DNA of 64,000 nt from positions 124,001 through 188,000 of the forward strand of contig BSBK01004080.1 of NCBI GenBank assembly GCA_027943335.1, read 5' to 3'. A program made the translations under genes and the position numbers. The notes beneath the pieces are model-generated. The model was given only the letters and a program-made list of their open reading frames with translations. It ran no database searches and was not told the origin of the DNA. Source of the stretch: Chamaecyparis obtusa (Eukaryota; Streptophyta; Pinopsida; Cupressales; Cupressaceae). Below are positions 1 to 11,200 of this stretch, piece after piece (positions within the stretch are counted from its first letter, which is position 1; each line of letters begins with the position of its first letter).

Positions 1-343
1 TGTTGGAACATATGGGAAGCTGAAGATGAAGAAGTTTGGACCTTGCAAGATTTTGAAGGAATTTGACAGTGGAAATGCATATGAGATTGAGTTACCTGAT
101 GACGTGGACATATCACCTATTTTTAAGATTTCTTATTTGTATGAGTATCATGAACCTGATGAAGAAGTGACAATACTGACAGAATATCCTAAGAAGCAGA
201 ATGAAGAAATTGAACAGATTTTGAAGGAAAGAGTTGGCAAGAGTACAAGAAGAAAATAGTATATGGAATATCTGGTAAAGTGGAAGAATAGACCAATGGA
301 AGATAGTTCATGGATTTCACAGTCTGAGTTGGATGCAGCTTAG
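1..343 (+). pseudogene. Chromovirus (Ty3/gypsy) pol, 3' end: integrase C-terminus plus chromodomain
   Basis: The frame is already open at the left edge and encodes the integrase tail (KKFGPCKILKEFDSGNAYEI, the 'GPxxI...N-Y-LP' module that follows the integrase core). An in-frame TAG lies at 257-259. The same frame then continues through YLVKWKNRPMEDSSWI and stops at 341-343. The YLVKWK...SSW core is that of a retrotransposon chromodomain, which binds histone marks and steers integration. The stop falls just before the chromodomain, so this copy could only make a truncated integrase. The rest of the element lies left of the window and its LTR follows at 396. Family assignment is secure; activity is unlikely. 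Confidence 0.88.
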
Positions 344-395
344 ACCAGACCTATCAAATGATTTGGAGAATCATTTCAAAATAATCCCAGGTGTC

Positions 396-1072
396 TGATG
401 CAAGATCATCTTGGGTCCTTGGCAATCCTATGTCACCAAAAATAATTTGGAGTTTTTCTATGTTTCTCAGTTCCTACTTTGATCGAGTTGGTTAGTAGTT
501 GGTCAGTTTTCTTAGGTTACTAAGTGTGGCTGGTTATCTCCTAGGTGGTCAATTGTTTCCCTAGTGCTCGGTGTTGCTTGTCTACTGCTTGATTGTCTTG
601 CCCACCGACAGGTTTAGTTTTAGTTTCTATTATGGCCGACTTATACATTTATATTAGATCATGGATTTAGTGTTGATATCCATCATTTGGAAGCATGTGG
701 TCTTAGATCTGACCATTTCTTTCATTGATTGTGGATCTGAAGGCCGACTCAGTTCGGTAGCTTCTTGTATAAATGTAGTTGTTGGTTTAGAGTTTAGGAG
801 GTAGTTTTGAGAGGAGTTTTGGTAGAAGATAGAAGTAGAGATTTGGAAAGATCCTCACATTTTTGAGGACTTCTATATTTCATTGTAATATCTGGCCCTA
901 ACCGGGAAGGCCTTACAGCCCGGCATGTATCATTCTATTTGATGAAAATATATGAAAGTATCTGCATTCTCTCTCTCACTATTGTGTTTGTTTGCTTCCG
1001 CATGTGTTGAGAAGGCTTGGATCATTAGGGTGTGCCATTTTTTGGCCCCTCTTGCTCCTTTCCCTTGCATCA
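396..1072 (+). repeat. 3' LTR of the chromovirus
   Basis: A 677-bp segment begins TGATGCAAG and ends CTTGCATCA, a perfect 9-bp terminal inverted repeat with TG...CA ends. It starts 52 bp after the pol stop, as expected for a 3' LTR. The partner LTR is outside the window, so the boundary rests on the termini and position only. No clear polypurine tract is visible just before 396. Confidence 0.82.
768..774 (+). promoter_or_regulatory. Possible TATA box in the chromovirus LTR
   Basis: TATAAAT lies 372 bp into the LTR after a mixed-composition stretch, where the U3/R promoter of a plant LTR would be expected. Transcription has not been shown. Confidence 0.35.
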
Positions 1073-3480
1073 TAAGTGCACCTGGAAATAAGATAAAGAA
1101 GGTTATACTTTGAAACCAGATTTCCTTATTGTCGGAGTCTCAAGATCCATCGTAGCTTCGGATCTAGGAATCAAGGGCCTAAATATTTTTTTTCTAAAAT
1201 TGCACTAAAAAATGGTGTGGACAAGTCAAATTTTTGGGAAGAAGTTGAAAAGGTGACTTTTTCCAGGCAATTTCTAATGAAACTTTCCTAGAATTTGTAA
1301 CTGAACCTGCACAACCTAGATGTAAAATTGCAGCTTCGTAACTTGTTCCTTCACACAAAAAAATGGGGAATGGTTTTGGAAAATGGGTTTGCCTTGGTCA
1401 AACCTTTATTTAGGAATAAACCTTGAAATTGAATTAAGAATACATAAGGAAAGATGAAATTCCAGCTAGATCTGAAACAAAAATCACCTTATACCTTGAT
1501 GATGCAATGCCTCTTTGGATGTGATCACAAGTGTTGATGCAATAGCTTGAACTCCACAAACACCTAATAGGAAATCATGAAACCAAAGCCTTGATATGAT
1601 GGATGTTGTAGCATGCCACAATTCTTGATGAGAAGGAAGAAGAATTCCATGAAGATCTTGAGGTTTCACTTGATTTCTTGATTGATTGTATGTAATTGTG
1701 ACTAGCTTGCAATTGATTAAGATATCATGTTATACCAAATAAGGGGATAGGATGTCCTTTTATACTGAAATCCCTCCATTTCAAATCTCAAATCTAGTCT
1801 AGGATGACTGTAAATGTAAATATTGGAAGAAAACTACCCCATCGGGCCTTGGGCAAAATTTGGGCCCAAAAATTGAGGGACAAGTTGGCTAAGCAACTTG
1901 TCCTAGGAAAAATGAGCTCACATTTCATGAGGATGTTGGGGAAGGTAAAAACAAGAAGCATTGGAAGAAAATGCAAGTTGTTGTGACATCACGATAGATC
2001 CTTAAAACCAAAAATAAATTAATAGGTCATAGGTCAAGAGATGAATTGTGAGATTGGAGGGAAAATGGAGGATAAAACTTGGAAATAAGTGCCAACCTTG
2101 AGTTTAAAGGAAATTGAGTCAATATAGGACTTGCAATATTAATTTGAAGGTCCAATAAGTGCTCAAAAAAAATATGAAATCAATGTGGGAACCCATATTC
2201 ACTAAAATGGGGCTAAAATGAGCACCTAATTTAGGGTTATTACTTTTTAGGATGATACAAATGAATGGAGATTTCATATTTTTGGTCAATATTCATGCTA
2301 TAGTCTTGGTGTGTGTTCAAATTTTATGAATTTGTCTAATTTCAAATGCACTATTATTGTTATTAGAGTAGGTGAGAGGTCTCAAATGAGAGAAGGCGAA
2401 GGAGATTAAAGGTTTTAAATATGCTTGGTTGTTATTGAGATCTAAAAGTCATTATGTTTTTGGTATATTTGTGATTTTAAAGAGTATTGAAAAATTGTTG
2501 CATTTAATAAAATATTTTTGAAGGAAGATTTTGAATAAATTGAAAAGCATAAACCATCACCTTTATGCCAAAAATATTGTAATATCACATTTTTTGGTTG
2601 ATTTTGCTACAAATTTTAGCTACATAAAAATGTAAGGAAGGAAAGATTAGTTGCTAAAGACCAGACTATAGTTGTAATGAAGAAAGGATAAAGTGTAGGG
2701 AAACTAATTGAAATAAAGATAGGAAGATATTTTTTTTCAGATTAATGCCTAATTTTTTCAAGGAGAAAAAATCTAAAAATTAGAAGATTAAAGAAGAGTT
2801 ACAATATTGCTAGAAATAGGGAGATTGTCTATTTGAAATAAAATATTCATAACTTTCTTTTTTCTCTATAGAATTGAGAAATTATAAATGTTCTACAAAG
2901 ATATAAATGAGGAGAAAAAAACTCTTAAGATAATTTAGAAAATTTATTTTAATGAGTAACAATTTATATGCAAAACTGTGAAGAGTTTTATAAAATATTT
3001 TTCTTATAAATAAAAATTAAATTTGATGTGGGCAATCTTTATGAAGATATTTAATAATACTTTACATATATAAATACCTCTTTTGCAGACAATTCATTGA
3101 CCATAATGAAGAAAAATCAATTTATTTCTCTTGGGAATTATAATTTGAATATGAGAAGCAAATTTTTTTTTAGCCCTACACTATTATTAGCATTTGAGAA
3201 GGGAAACATTCCTATAGGTGTGAGGGGAAATTTTCTTTGTACAAAGATGACATTTAGCATCTATGGAAGAGGATAAGGTTTAAGATGACTAGTTGTAAAT
3301 ACAAAATCTAGAGAAGATGAGAAATACTCAACCAAAATTGGAGGCTATGGAGATTTCTTAGAGAAGAGTTAACATAGAAGTTGTTAATGATGGACATGAA
3401 TAACCTTGAGATGAAGAGGCAGAGTTTGAAGTAGAAGGGAGGCAAGAGTTTCTAGAGAAATTTTGGGAGAAAGTTCAAAT
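1073..3480. other. Intergenic or decayed repeat, no gene recognised
   Basis: AT-rich sequence with frequent stops in all frames. The longest open stretches (60 codons on opposite strands near 1.8-2.0 kb) overlap each other and show no family features. The style resembles decayed LTR or leader sequence upstream of the gag remnant that follows, but I found no matching partner repeat. Confidence 0.5.
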
Positions 3481-4391
3481 CCAAGATTGGAGGTACCACA
3501 TATGAAAGTAGCATAAATGTTGAAGAGAAAATTGATTGGATTAGTGCAATGGACAAATAATTCAAGCATGAGAATAAAGATGATGATAAGAATGTGAATT
3601 TTGCAATAGCTAGACTTAAATTTCATGCATCACTTTGGTGGGATATGGTACAAGATGTAAGAGAAAAGAAAGGAAGGCCCAATATCAAAGGATGGGATAG
3701 GATAGTGGCTAAACTAAAATGTAAATTCATATCTAGAGATTATCAACTTAGTCTTTTCAAGTAATTATAATATTTAAGACAAAAATAAATGTTATTTTAT
3801 GATTATATACGAAAGGATTTTGTTGGTTTACCATCAGATTTGGAAATATCTAAAAGGATCCTAAGAAAGTAGCTTGATATCTTAATGGATTGAGATTCAA
3901 TATTCAAGAAGAAATCAATATTTTTTATGTAAGGAAAGTTGAAGAAGCATATCAATGTACTCTCAAGAGAGAAGAAATACTATCCATAAAGAAAAAATAA
4001 TACAAAAAGTTCAAGAGGTAATTGCAGGGTTTTGATAGCTAGAGGAAAACAAAGTGGTCGAGATTAGTTGCAAGTCTAGAAAGAAGATGATAGTATCTCA
4101 TATCATCGAGAAAAATTCCCAAGTGGTAATCATTATTTTAGAGGTAGAAGACCTTGGAAAATAGGTAGACGTATATATTTTTGACTAAATATTTTAAATA
4201 TAATAAATATGGTCATAGATTTTATGACCTCATAGAGAATCATTCAATAAGATAGAGGAGAGTAAAAAATAATCTATTTACAAAGATGTTCTTAAGGTGG
4301 GATATCATTTATTACAAAAAAATATACTTATGAAATTCAAGATGGAGTTCTTAAAGAAAAGAATTGATTAGAACTACATGCAAGACTAAAG
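3480..4391 (+). pseudogene. Decayed Ty3/gypsy gag
   Basis: Around 3520-3790 one frame gives a retrotransposon gag core: a DWISAMD-like start, then ARLKFHASLWWDMVQDV and GWDRIVAKLKCKF, matching the conserved 'A...WW..l...W..f...l...f' pattern. Several stops follow. At about 4190-4230 a zinc-knuckle relic reads YFKYNKYGHRFYDL, with the cysteines of a CCHC box replaced. The frame leads into protease sequence that is interrupted at 4409. Gag forms the retroelement particle and binds RNA; this copy is dead. Confidence 0.75.
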
Positions 4392-4408
4392 GTAAATTTT
4401 GTAATGTT
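4392..4408. repeat. Target-site duplication, left copy
   Basis: GTAAATTTTGTAATGTT here is repeated exactly at 5893-5909. The two copies flank the retroposon. Their 17-bp length is typical of target-primed reverse transcription. Confidence 0.85.
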
Positions 4409-5892
4409 TTTTTTTTAAAGCAAAAGTGGGGTATCCACCATATTTTATTAGTAATCTGATTCAATAACTCCCCCGTGGAAGAACCAGTAAGAAACCCTGG
4501 GATCATTGTTATATATATAATTATATATTCAAGAATTTTTAATTACATATGTAGTTAAACATAAGATACCCAGTAGGAACTTAGTAATTTTATAGAATTA
4601 GCCCATATATCGAGAAGTTCCAATTGTGTGCTATGCATAAATTGACTAAGGAACTCAAAACCCACTAAGGAACCAATGTTCCAAAAAAATTACATCACAA
4701 AATTTGTCACTAACTTAACAAAAAGCCATCAAATTTTTTTTTAAAAATATCAACATTGGAGCATTATTCAATCATGTCCTCCGATCCCCAACCCACATCT
4801 AGAGACTCTGAAACACGTGAAGACCAACCCATGGGTTTAGAAGCAGCAACCACCACAAATTCTGATGTAACTAGATGCAAAGATTCTCCTTCAAGTGCTG
4901 AGCCAGGAAGCCAACTAGGAGCACCAACCGAAGCTTGAGGACCAAGTGCATCATTTTCAGCAATATATGTAGGTTGATCTCCCATCAAAGTATCCTTCCT
5001 GGTACCCAAAGGATGAACATTGAGGTCCGGCATCACTTCCATCTTACTTGTTGAGTGTCCACAAGAAACAGGACATGAATGGATCAGATTTTTTGTCTGA
5101 GATTGGGGAGAGTTTGGGAATTTGAGAAGATCCAATAACACGTTCACCTTAATTTTGATTGAATCCACCATATGAAACCCTAGGCACCGATTCACCGAGC
5201 GGAGAGTATTTTCTACATACCTTGCATCCTGTTTCTCCAAGGAGCATTTGACACTAACATAGACTAGCATGCAATCATGATTTGTGAGCAGGTCATGGTG
5301 TGAGAATAAACCACCAACTAATGCCAATCCATCCCAGAGATCATATTTATGTAGCACCCGCATAAGCTCATTATTCTGCAAATAGGTTGGGTTAATAAAT
5401 TTCTCCACCAAGGAGACAAATAGGGGCAATGATTGAATGAGATCCAGATCATTGGATAGGATGATGGCAACAAGTTGTGCTGGGAAAAAGAACTGATGAA
5501 CGTGCGGTGCCAAGATTTCTTCCCCAATAACTATGCGGATAGCAGTCTGAATCCTCGGTGAGTGGAAAAAAAACATGTCATCGAAGGAGCCCTCATCAAT
5601 GTTCATAGGTAGGACCTCTTCCATCCCCAAAGCTTGAACCCTTAATGTATAGTTTCTTGGCAACACATCATGGTGATACCTGCCACATTGTCTACACTTC
5701 AAGATATGCCCAAACCTCGGCTCCATGGTTTCAATTTGAACTAAACACAGTGGCTAGTGAGTGAATGTGAAGGAGGAAATAAATAGGGCCGTGGGTGCAA
5801 TCCCATCATTCAAGCCATAAATTGCCATGTCCTTCAAATCCTCCCAAATCTCAGGGATGAAGTGAGGTGATCTTAGCTCGTACCTAGGGAAT
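4409..5892 (-). mobile_element. Poly(A)-tailed retroposon (LINE-derived or processed copy)
   Basis: A 1.48-kb insert on the minus strand is bounded by a perfect 17-bp duplication. At its left edge a run of T (4407-4416) is the poly(A) tail on the minus strand, with an AATAAAAT-like signal about 40 bases upstream. Reading 5' to 3' on the minus strand there is a leader of about 165 nt, a 320-codon open frame, about 350 nt of 3' sequence and the tail, so the insert resembles a full mRNA. It lies inside the protease codons of the older Ty3 element and is therefore younger than it. A LINE or a processed copy of a cellular transcript are both possible. Confidence 0.8.
4764..5726 (-). CDS. 320-aa ORF of unknown function in the retroposon
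   Basis: An uninterrupted 320-codon frame starts at ATG on the minus strand. Residues 11-24 (CRQCGRYHHDVLPR) resemble a CCHC zinc knuckle (C-x2-C-x4-H-x4-C) whose last cysteine is Arg. The middle is hydrophobic and helical-looking; the C-terminal third is rich in Ser and Pro. Such zinc-knuckle proteins occur in LINE ORF1 and in gag-derived proteins, but I do not recognise the family and see no reverse transcriptase. An intact frame inside a decayed host element suggests a fairly recent insertion. Expression is unknown. Confidence 0.5.
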   Translation of the reverse strand: MEPRFGHILKCRQCGRYHHDVLPRNYTLRVQALGMEEVLPMNIDEGSFDDMFFFHSPRIQTAIRIVIGEEILAPHVHQFFFPAQLVAIILSNDLDLIQSLPLFVSLVEKFINPTYLQNNELMRVLHKYDLWDGLALVGGLFSHHDLLTNHDCMLVYVSVKCSLEKQDARYVENTLRSVNRCLGFHMVDSIKIKVNVLLDLLKFPNSPQSQTKNLIHSCPVSCGHSTSKMEVMPDLNVHPLGTRKDTLMGDQPTYIAENDALGPQASVGAPSWLPGSALEGESLHLVTSEFVVVAASKPMGWSSRVSESLDVGWGSEDMIE

Positions 5893-6140
5893 GTAAATTT
5901 TGTAATGTTATTATTGATAGTGGAAATTATAAAAATCTTGTTTCTACTAAATTGGTTGATAAAATATATGCCTAATATAGAAAACATGTCAAGCTCTATA
6001 AGTTCTATTGTCCACAAAAAGTACATCAAGCATTAGTAAATGAATAGAGTTAGGAGGTATTTCAAATGTGATGTTATACAAATAGATCTTTGTCAAGTTG
6101 TTTTATAGAGGCTTTGACAATTTGATAGGGAAGGAAGCCA
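5893..6140 (+). pseudogene. Ty3 protease remnant, right of the retroposon
   Basis: The first bases are the right copy of the 17-bp duplication. Just after it the frame reads IIDSGNYKNLVSTKLVDK, the active-site D-S-G and flap region of a retropepsin. The preceding CNV codons lie left of the insert. Near 6068-6135 a relic of the C-terminal 'LLGRPW-QFDR' motif appears, with stops where Gly and Trp would be. The protease was split by the retroposon and has since decayed. Confidence 0.72.
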
Positions 6141-7127
6141 TTATTGAAGAAGTAATGCATAATGTTGTGAAAAATGTTTGCACCCTTGTTTGAGGTATGA
6201 CCCTAAAACAACCTCATGAAGAATGGAAATAACCCTAATTTGTGGGAACTAAATAACTAGGGTTGAATCTCTAGAGAATGTTAGCTTCCTTTCTGATCAA
6301 GGTGAAAATATTGAACAAAAAAAATACCTTAAAACCAACTCTAACAAATTTTAGATGAATTGGGAAGAAGGAAGAATAAAAGGGAAAGGAGGTGATGCAT
6401 AGAGATCATAGCTTGTTTCTCCTTGCCTATAGTTACACAAGGCATAAAAAAGAGACCCATAAACATACACATATTTCTTTCCTAATCAGATTCCAAAGAA
6501 TCATATGTAAGTTAAAATTTGTGAGATTTTGTAAGGAAAGAAACATTCACAATACAACTATAAACATGTTTAATACAATGTACAATCTAGAAGTAGACAA
6601 TATAGGCAATATATTGTTCTACTTTTTTCCCATTTTAAACCACCAATACAAATTCTCATCATAGTTTATTGCTCCATTAGTGAATACCTCATGATATAGA
6701 GGAAAATACAATTTTACAAGTTATCTGAATCAAAGAAGTGCTAAAATAGAGATTTTCTTTGAATACAATGCAAGGTAAATTTATAGTTGAAGAAAGACCT
6801 AAGTCATTGGAAGAAAAAATTTAAATATAGTCCTGAAATGATATTTGATGCTTAGAAATGATAAAAAGAAGATGCAATGAATTCCATATGTAGTTAAGGG
6901 AAATCCCTAGAAATCAATGTGGCTCTAAGAAAGATATAACTATTGTTAAACTATATTTCTCTTTAGACCATAAAAAATGGATCATCTCACCTTATAATAC
7001 AACATATACTAATACATTTACACTACTCAACTACATTTGGTATTAGAGAAATGTTTGGGAATATGTGAAAATAATGTTGAAATCATTATGGAAGTGGTAT
7101 ATTAGTGTGTAAAGGAATGCAGATATG
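6141..7127. other. Decayed sequence left of the Tat element, no gene recognised
   Basis: AT-rich with many stops. A 90-codon open stretch at 6392-6664 has no family features. It may be the continuation of the older Ty3 element's pol but is too degraded to assign. Confidence 0.45.
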
Positions 7128-7132
7128 CTTGT
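7128..7132. repeat. Target-site duplication CTTGT (left)
   Basis: CTTGT directly abuts the TG start of the left LTR and matches 55201-55205. Confidence 0.85.
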
Positions 7133-7519
7133 TGTTGGTTCCCAAAATGGAATTTATGCTCTAACAAGAAACCAATACATCTATAGATTTTGAGGATTGG
7201 TTAGATCCAAATATTTAGCTCTAGAGATGATTGGACCAACTATAGGGACAAGACTGCCCTCTACACTTCTGGCTTTGCAAAACCAAGGAGGGTGCTCCTA
7301 ATCTTGTAAAACAATGCTTATCTCACTAATCATTGACTGGATTTAAATGTAACAGATGAATGATAAGAGAAACTTAAAATGATGACCATTCATTCATGGA
7401 TTTTTCACTATCACTAGGTGGTAATTTATTCTGCAAATCACTGAACTTCAAAGAATTTTGACAATTTTATGCTTTAAGATGGAAATACCAGTAGAATCCT
7501 TTTAAACACTTATCTCTAT

Positions 7520-7569
7520 GAGAAGAACTTCACTGTCGGCCAATGTCTTATCCATTGGGCTACACCTCC
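7520..7569 (-). other. tRNA-like module near the LTR 3' end
   Basis: On the minus strand GGAGGTGTAGCCCAATGG is followed by ATAAGACATTGGCC, which resembles the acceptor and D-arm half of a tRNA, including a Pol III A-box-like TAGCCCAATGG. A small stem-loop follows where the anticodon arm would be. No good B-box (GGTTCGANTCC) is visible, so this is not a functional tRNA gene. The same module is in the other LTR at 21383-21432. A SINE or tRNA relic fixed in the LTR is the likely origin. Confidence 0.4.
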
Positions 7570-8260
7570 ACTGCAAGACTGTTATACATGAACAAATATA
7601 CTAAACTTTGAAAGATTTATTCCCCTTTGAAAATACTAATCACCCTATGGTGGATTTTATCAAAGGTCCCTAGATTCACACTACTTACTGATGCATCCTT
7701 AAACAAAACTTTATAGAATTTATGTCACATTCAAAGCTTATTTAATCTGATCCTCGATCAGAGCTGAGAAATATAGACATACACACAGAGATCATCTATG
7801 CAATGAATTGGAACAATTCATAACTCAAACATAAATACTCAAGGAGAGATATAAATCTTGGATTTTATTCAAATGCTATATTATATCATGCTCACAAAAT
7901 TCTTTATAGTATAACCTTCTGAAAATAACTTGAACCAGAAAATATTGTGCTTCTATAGAAATAATGTCTAAAAATGGTCTATGATATCCTAGACTCAAGA
8001 AACTTATCAGTAAAATTGATCAAGTTCTCGATCCTTTTTCACTGATCCTGGTAATCCTTTTATAGAATAAGGATTGCAAACAAGCTTTGGATCCTCTTAG
8101 AAAAGACAAGAAAGAAGACCTCAGATAAGAAAAAAAATGCAAATAAAAAGTTTCTTGTTACAAAACTTCGAGATGGATTGTAAAGATGAGCATCAAAATC
8201 TGGCAGAAGGTTCCAAGGTCAGTTCAAAATCTGCCAAGTGTTACATCTATGCTTGCTTCT

Positions 8261-11200
8261 TTAGGGAGTTGGGGTAAAGCCATATGTTGCCTCCTCAGAG
8301 GATGTTTCTTCTTCTTTACTATCCTCTAAAAGGGATGCTGTTTCCCAGGCTGAAAAGGTATCCTCAGAAGGCTAATTAAAAGCAAAAATTTTATCCCTCT
8401 TGGGTAGAATCCTGTTCCAGCTAATAACCAATTGATGAATTTTAGTTATCACCTTAGTAAAATGCACCCTGGCATCTTGCAACATTTCAATCATTTGTAA
8501 AAAAGGAAGAGTGTCTTCAGTGCTAATAACAACATCAATCTTTACTGACACTCGATGTTCAATTTGTTCCAACCATTTTTAAATCTCTTTTATGGTTCCA
8601 TCTGCTCTAACAAGACCCAGGAATATCTGAAAATCATTATGCAGGTATCTTAATATCAAAAGAGATGCCTTTCTCTTTACTTCTTCCCTAGATAGTTCAA
8701 AATCAAGGAGAGATTTGAAAATTTTATAAGTAATCGCCAATTGGGCGCACACAGTACTATGATCTTTAATTGATTTAAGAAATGTCTTCAAAACATTTTC
8801 CCTAGGCACCCAGTCATTCAAAATTTTGCCCACAGTGTCTTCTTCTTTTTTAAAAGAAAGCAAAATGTCAGATAACTACCCTACATATTTATAAACTTCT
8901 TTAGGCTTTACATTCCTAACAAAATGCTGAATGGCATCCTTTATTTTCTTTTCAGATTTCTGTTGTTCTCTCTGTTCTATATCTCCACTGGTTAAGGAAA
9001 GGGGAAGAGGACACATGGGAAACATAATAATGGGGCTTGAGGAGGAAGGACCAGCAGTAGAAGAAGGAAGTTGCAACTGTTGTGGTGTTTGGATTGAGCT
9101 TTCCTCTCCCAACCTCTTCTTCAAATCTGCAATTATTTTATCTTTCTCAAACAATCCTTGTTTCAAATCTCTATATGCCCTCAACATTTCTTCAAATTTT
9201 CTTATGATTTCCTCCTTCACTTTTACTTCCCTTTCTACCACCTTTTCTGCAAGGTGAGTTGTGGCTACCACCTTACTTGATGCTTCTATTGCTGATGTAT
9301 CCAAAACCCTCTTGATTATGAGACCACCAGAGAGACTATCCTTAATTATTTGCTTTCCTTTGTTTTTCTCATCTCTCTTTAATGACCATATGACCAAAGC
9401 TTGATGGTCATTACTAAAAGCAACTCCTTTGACAGCCTGTTCTACCTCTTCCTTGGTCTTGTACATAGGTTTAGTTTTTTTTCTAATTGCATCAAGGACT
9501 ATTGCATCAGCTATGTCCCATTTAGGGAGGACAAGTACTCCTGCATTCTTTACCAATTCTCTCCCCTGTTCTGGAGTAATCCCTTCAAATCTATCTGTCA
9601 TCTCTTTCCTAATCTCATCTTCAATAGTTTTAAAATCCTTGTCAGGATTCTCCTTGTGCTTCTTCTCACAAGCTTCCTCAAATTTACTCATGTTTATTTT
9701 CCATAAAAATTGTAAAAAGGCCCGGGTCTTTACAAATGCATCATCAGCTAGAAATTCTTCACATGCCTGTTTGACTATAGGGTCCAATTCTATCCCTGTA
9801 ATTTGTCCAACTGTTAAGCCTAACTCAGGCTCCTTTGGTTGCTCTGGAATTCCTTCATTTATCTCATCTTGAGTCATGAATATTTGACCCTAAGATCCTA
9901 TTTGTTGAACCTGCTCTATGATCTCCTGATCATCTCTAATATTCAAGGGTGACTGTGAAGGAGAGTATTCTTCCTCCGAATCATGAGGCCTCTCTTGTAT
10001 CCTTTGTTTCTTGGTGGGAGGTGAAAAATCAAGGATGTCTTCACCTAGCTAGTCCTATGGTATATCTATCATTTCTTCAATCTCCTTTTGCCTCTCCACC
10101 TACTTTTATGTAGAAGGGAGCTCTTCTCTTTTCCTTTGCTGCTTCTTGAAATCAAATTCAGGAATTATTACACCATAACCAGTCTTCTCTCGCAACATAT
10201 ATTTGCCAGGAGGCAACACCTTTGGAAATGCAGCTTTGCCCAATAATGATTTAGCCTTCTCAGGGTTGTCCTCTATGGCCTTTTTCTTCTTCTCCTCCAG
10301 AGTCTTGAAAATTTCTTGAAAATAGTTCATGAGAGTATCTATCCTTTTTCCCATAGGATTTATGCTACCTATAGGATCATATTTAGGGTCAAATTGTCGG
10401 ACAAAATCCCATGTTTTCTTGTACACTAACCACTTTTCCTTTCTGACTACTTGGTCTTGCAACCTTGGGGTATTTCTAATAATATCTTCAGGAAAATTAA
10501 AAATGTGGTTTATTGCTGAGCATTTGACCCTCTTTCTGAACATTTCATTGTCGAAACCCTCTGGGTCTATTGTCCAAGAAATTGTGGTTGTCAAATGATA
10601 TGGATCCAAGATTTTATGCATATGAAGCCACCTACCCTTTGTGATTATAAACTAGTGAGCAATGGTAATATTTGGGAACAAAGTTCCTCTACCTTTAGCA
10701 ATACTATTATTCTCAATATCAGCTAATTGTCTAAAGAACTCTACAAATGGCAATCTTGATGGGAACTTGAAAAGGAAAAATAAAAGGAGTCCCCCTTGAA
10801 TGATATACTCTAATAACAGTTGAATAGGGATAAAAAATAAAATCACCCCAATTGTGCACTATGTTGAGGTCCTTTGCAAATTGCTATGGTCTAACAACTT
10901 TGGCCAAGGTGACCGGGACCCTAGGGCTGTCATGAACAAAGAATAGTCTCAATCTTGCTGCAAAACATTTGTCAAACCATATATAACTACTATCCTTTCT
11001 ATCCCATGTCATATTTGAATTCCACAGTTGAACAGACATGTCCTCTCCACCTCTCTGTTTGGATGATTCTATTTCTTTTGCAAAATAATTTGCACCTTTG
11101 AACAAAAACATGTACATCATAAAGGAGTACCAGCAAAAGGGTTTATCAACTTTATTCTTTTGAATCCCCATTAATCCATCATGGAATAAGTCAGCAATGA

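Noticed and set aside
5318..5527. 69-codon minus frame
   Set aside because: Out-of-frame shadow of the 320-codon frame in the retroposon.
7520..7569. Intact tRNA gene
   Set aside because: Only the 5' half is recognisable and no B-box or acceptor closure is visible.
8931..9872. Plus-strand open frames of 108 and 147 codons in the left LTR (and similar at 22791-23117)
   Set aside because: They are antisense to the coiled-coil part of the LTR gene, whose Lys/Glu-rich codons rarely create stops on the other strand. They show no features of their own.
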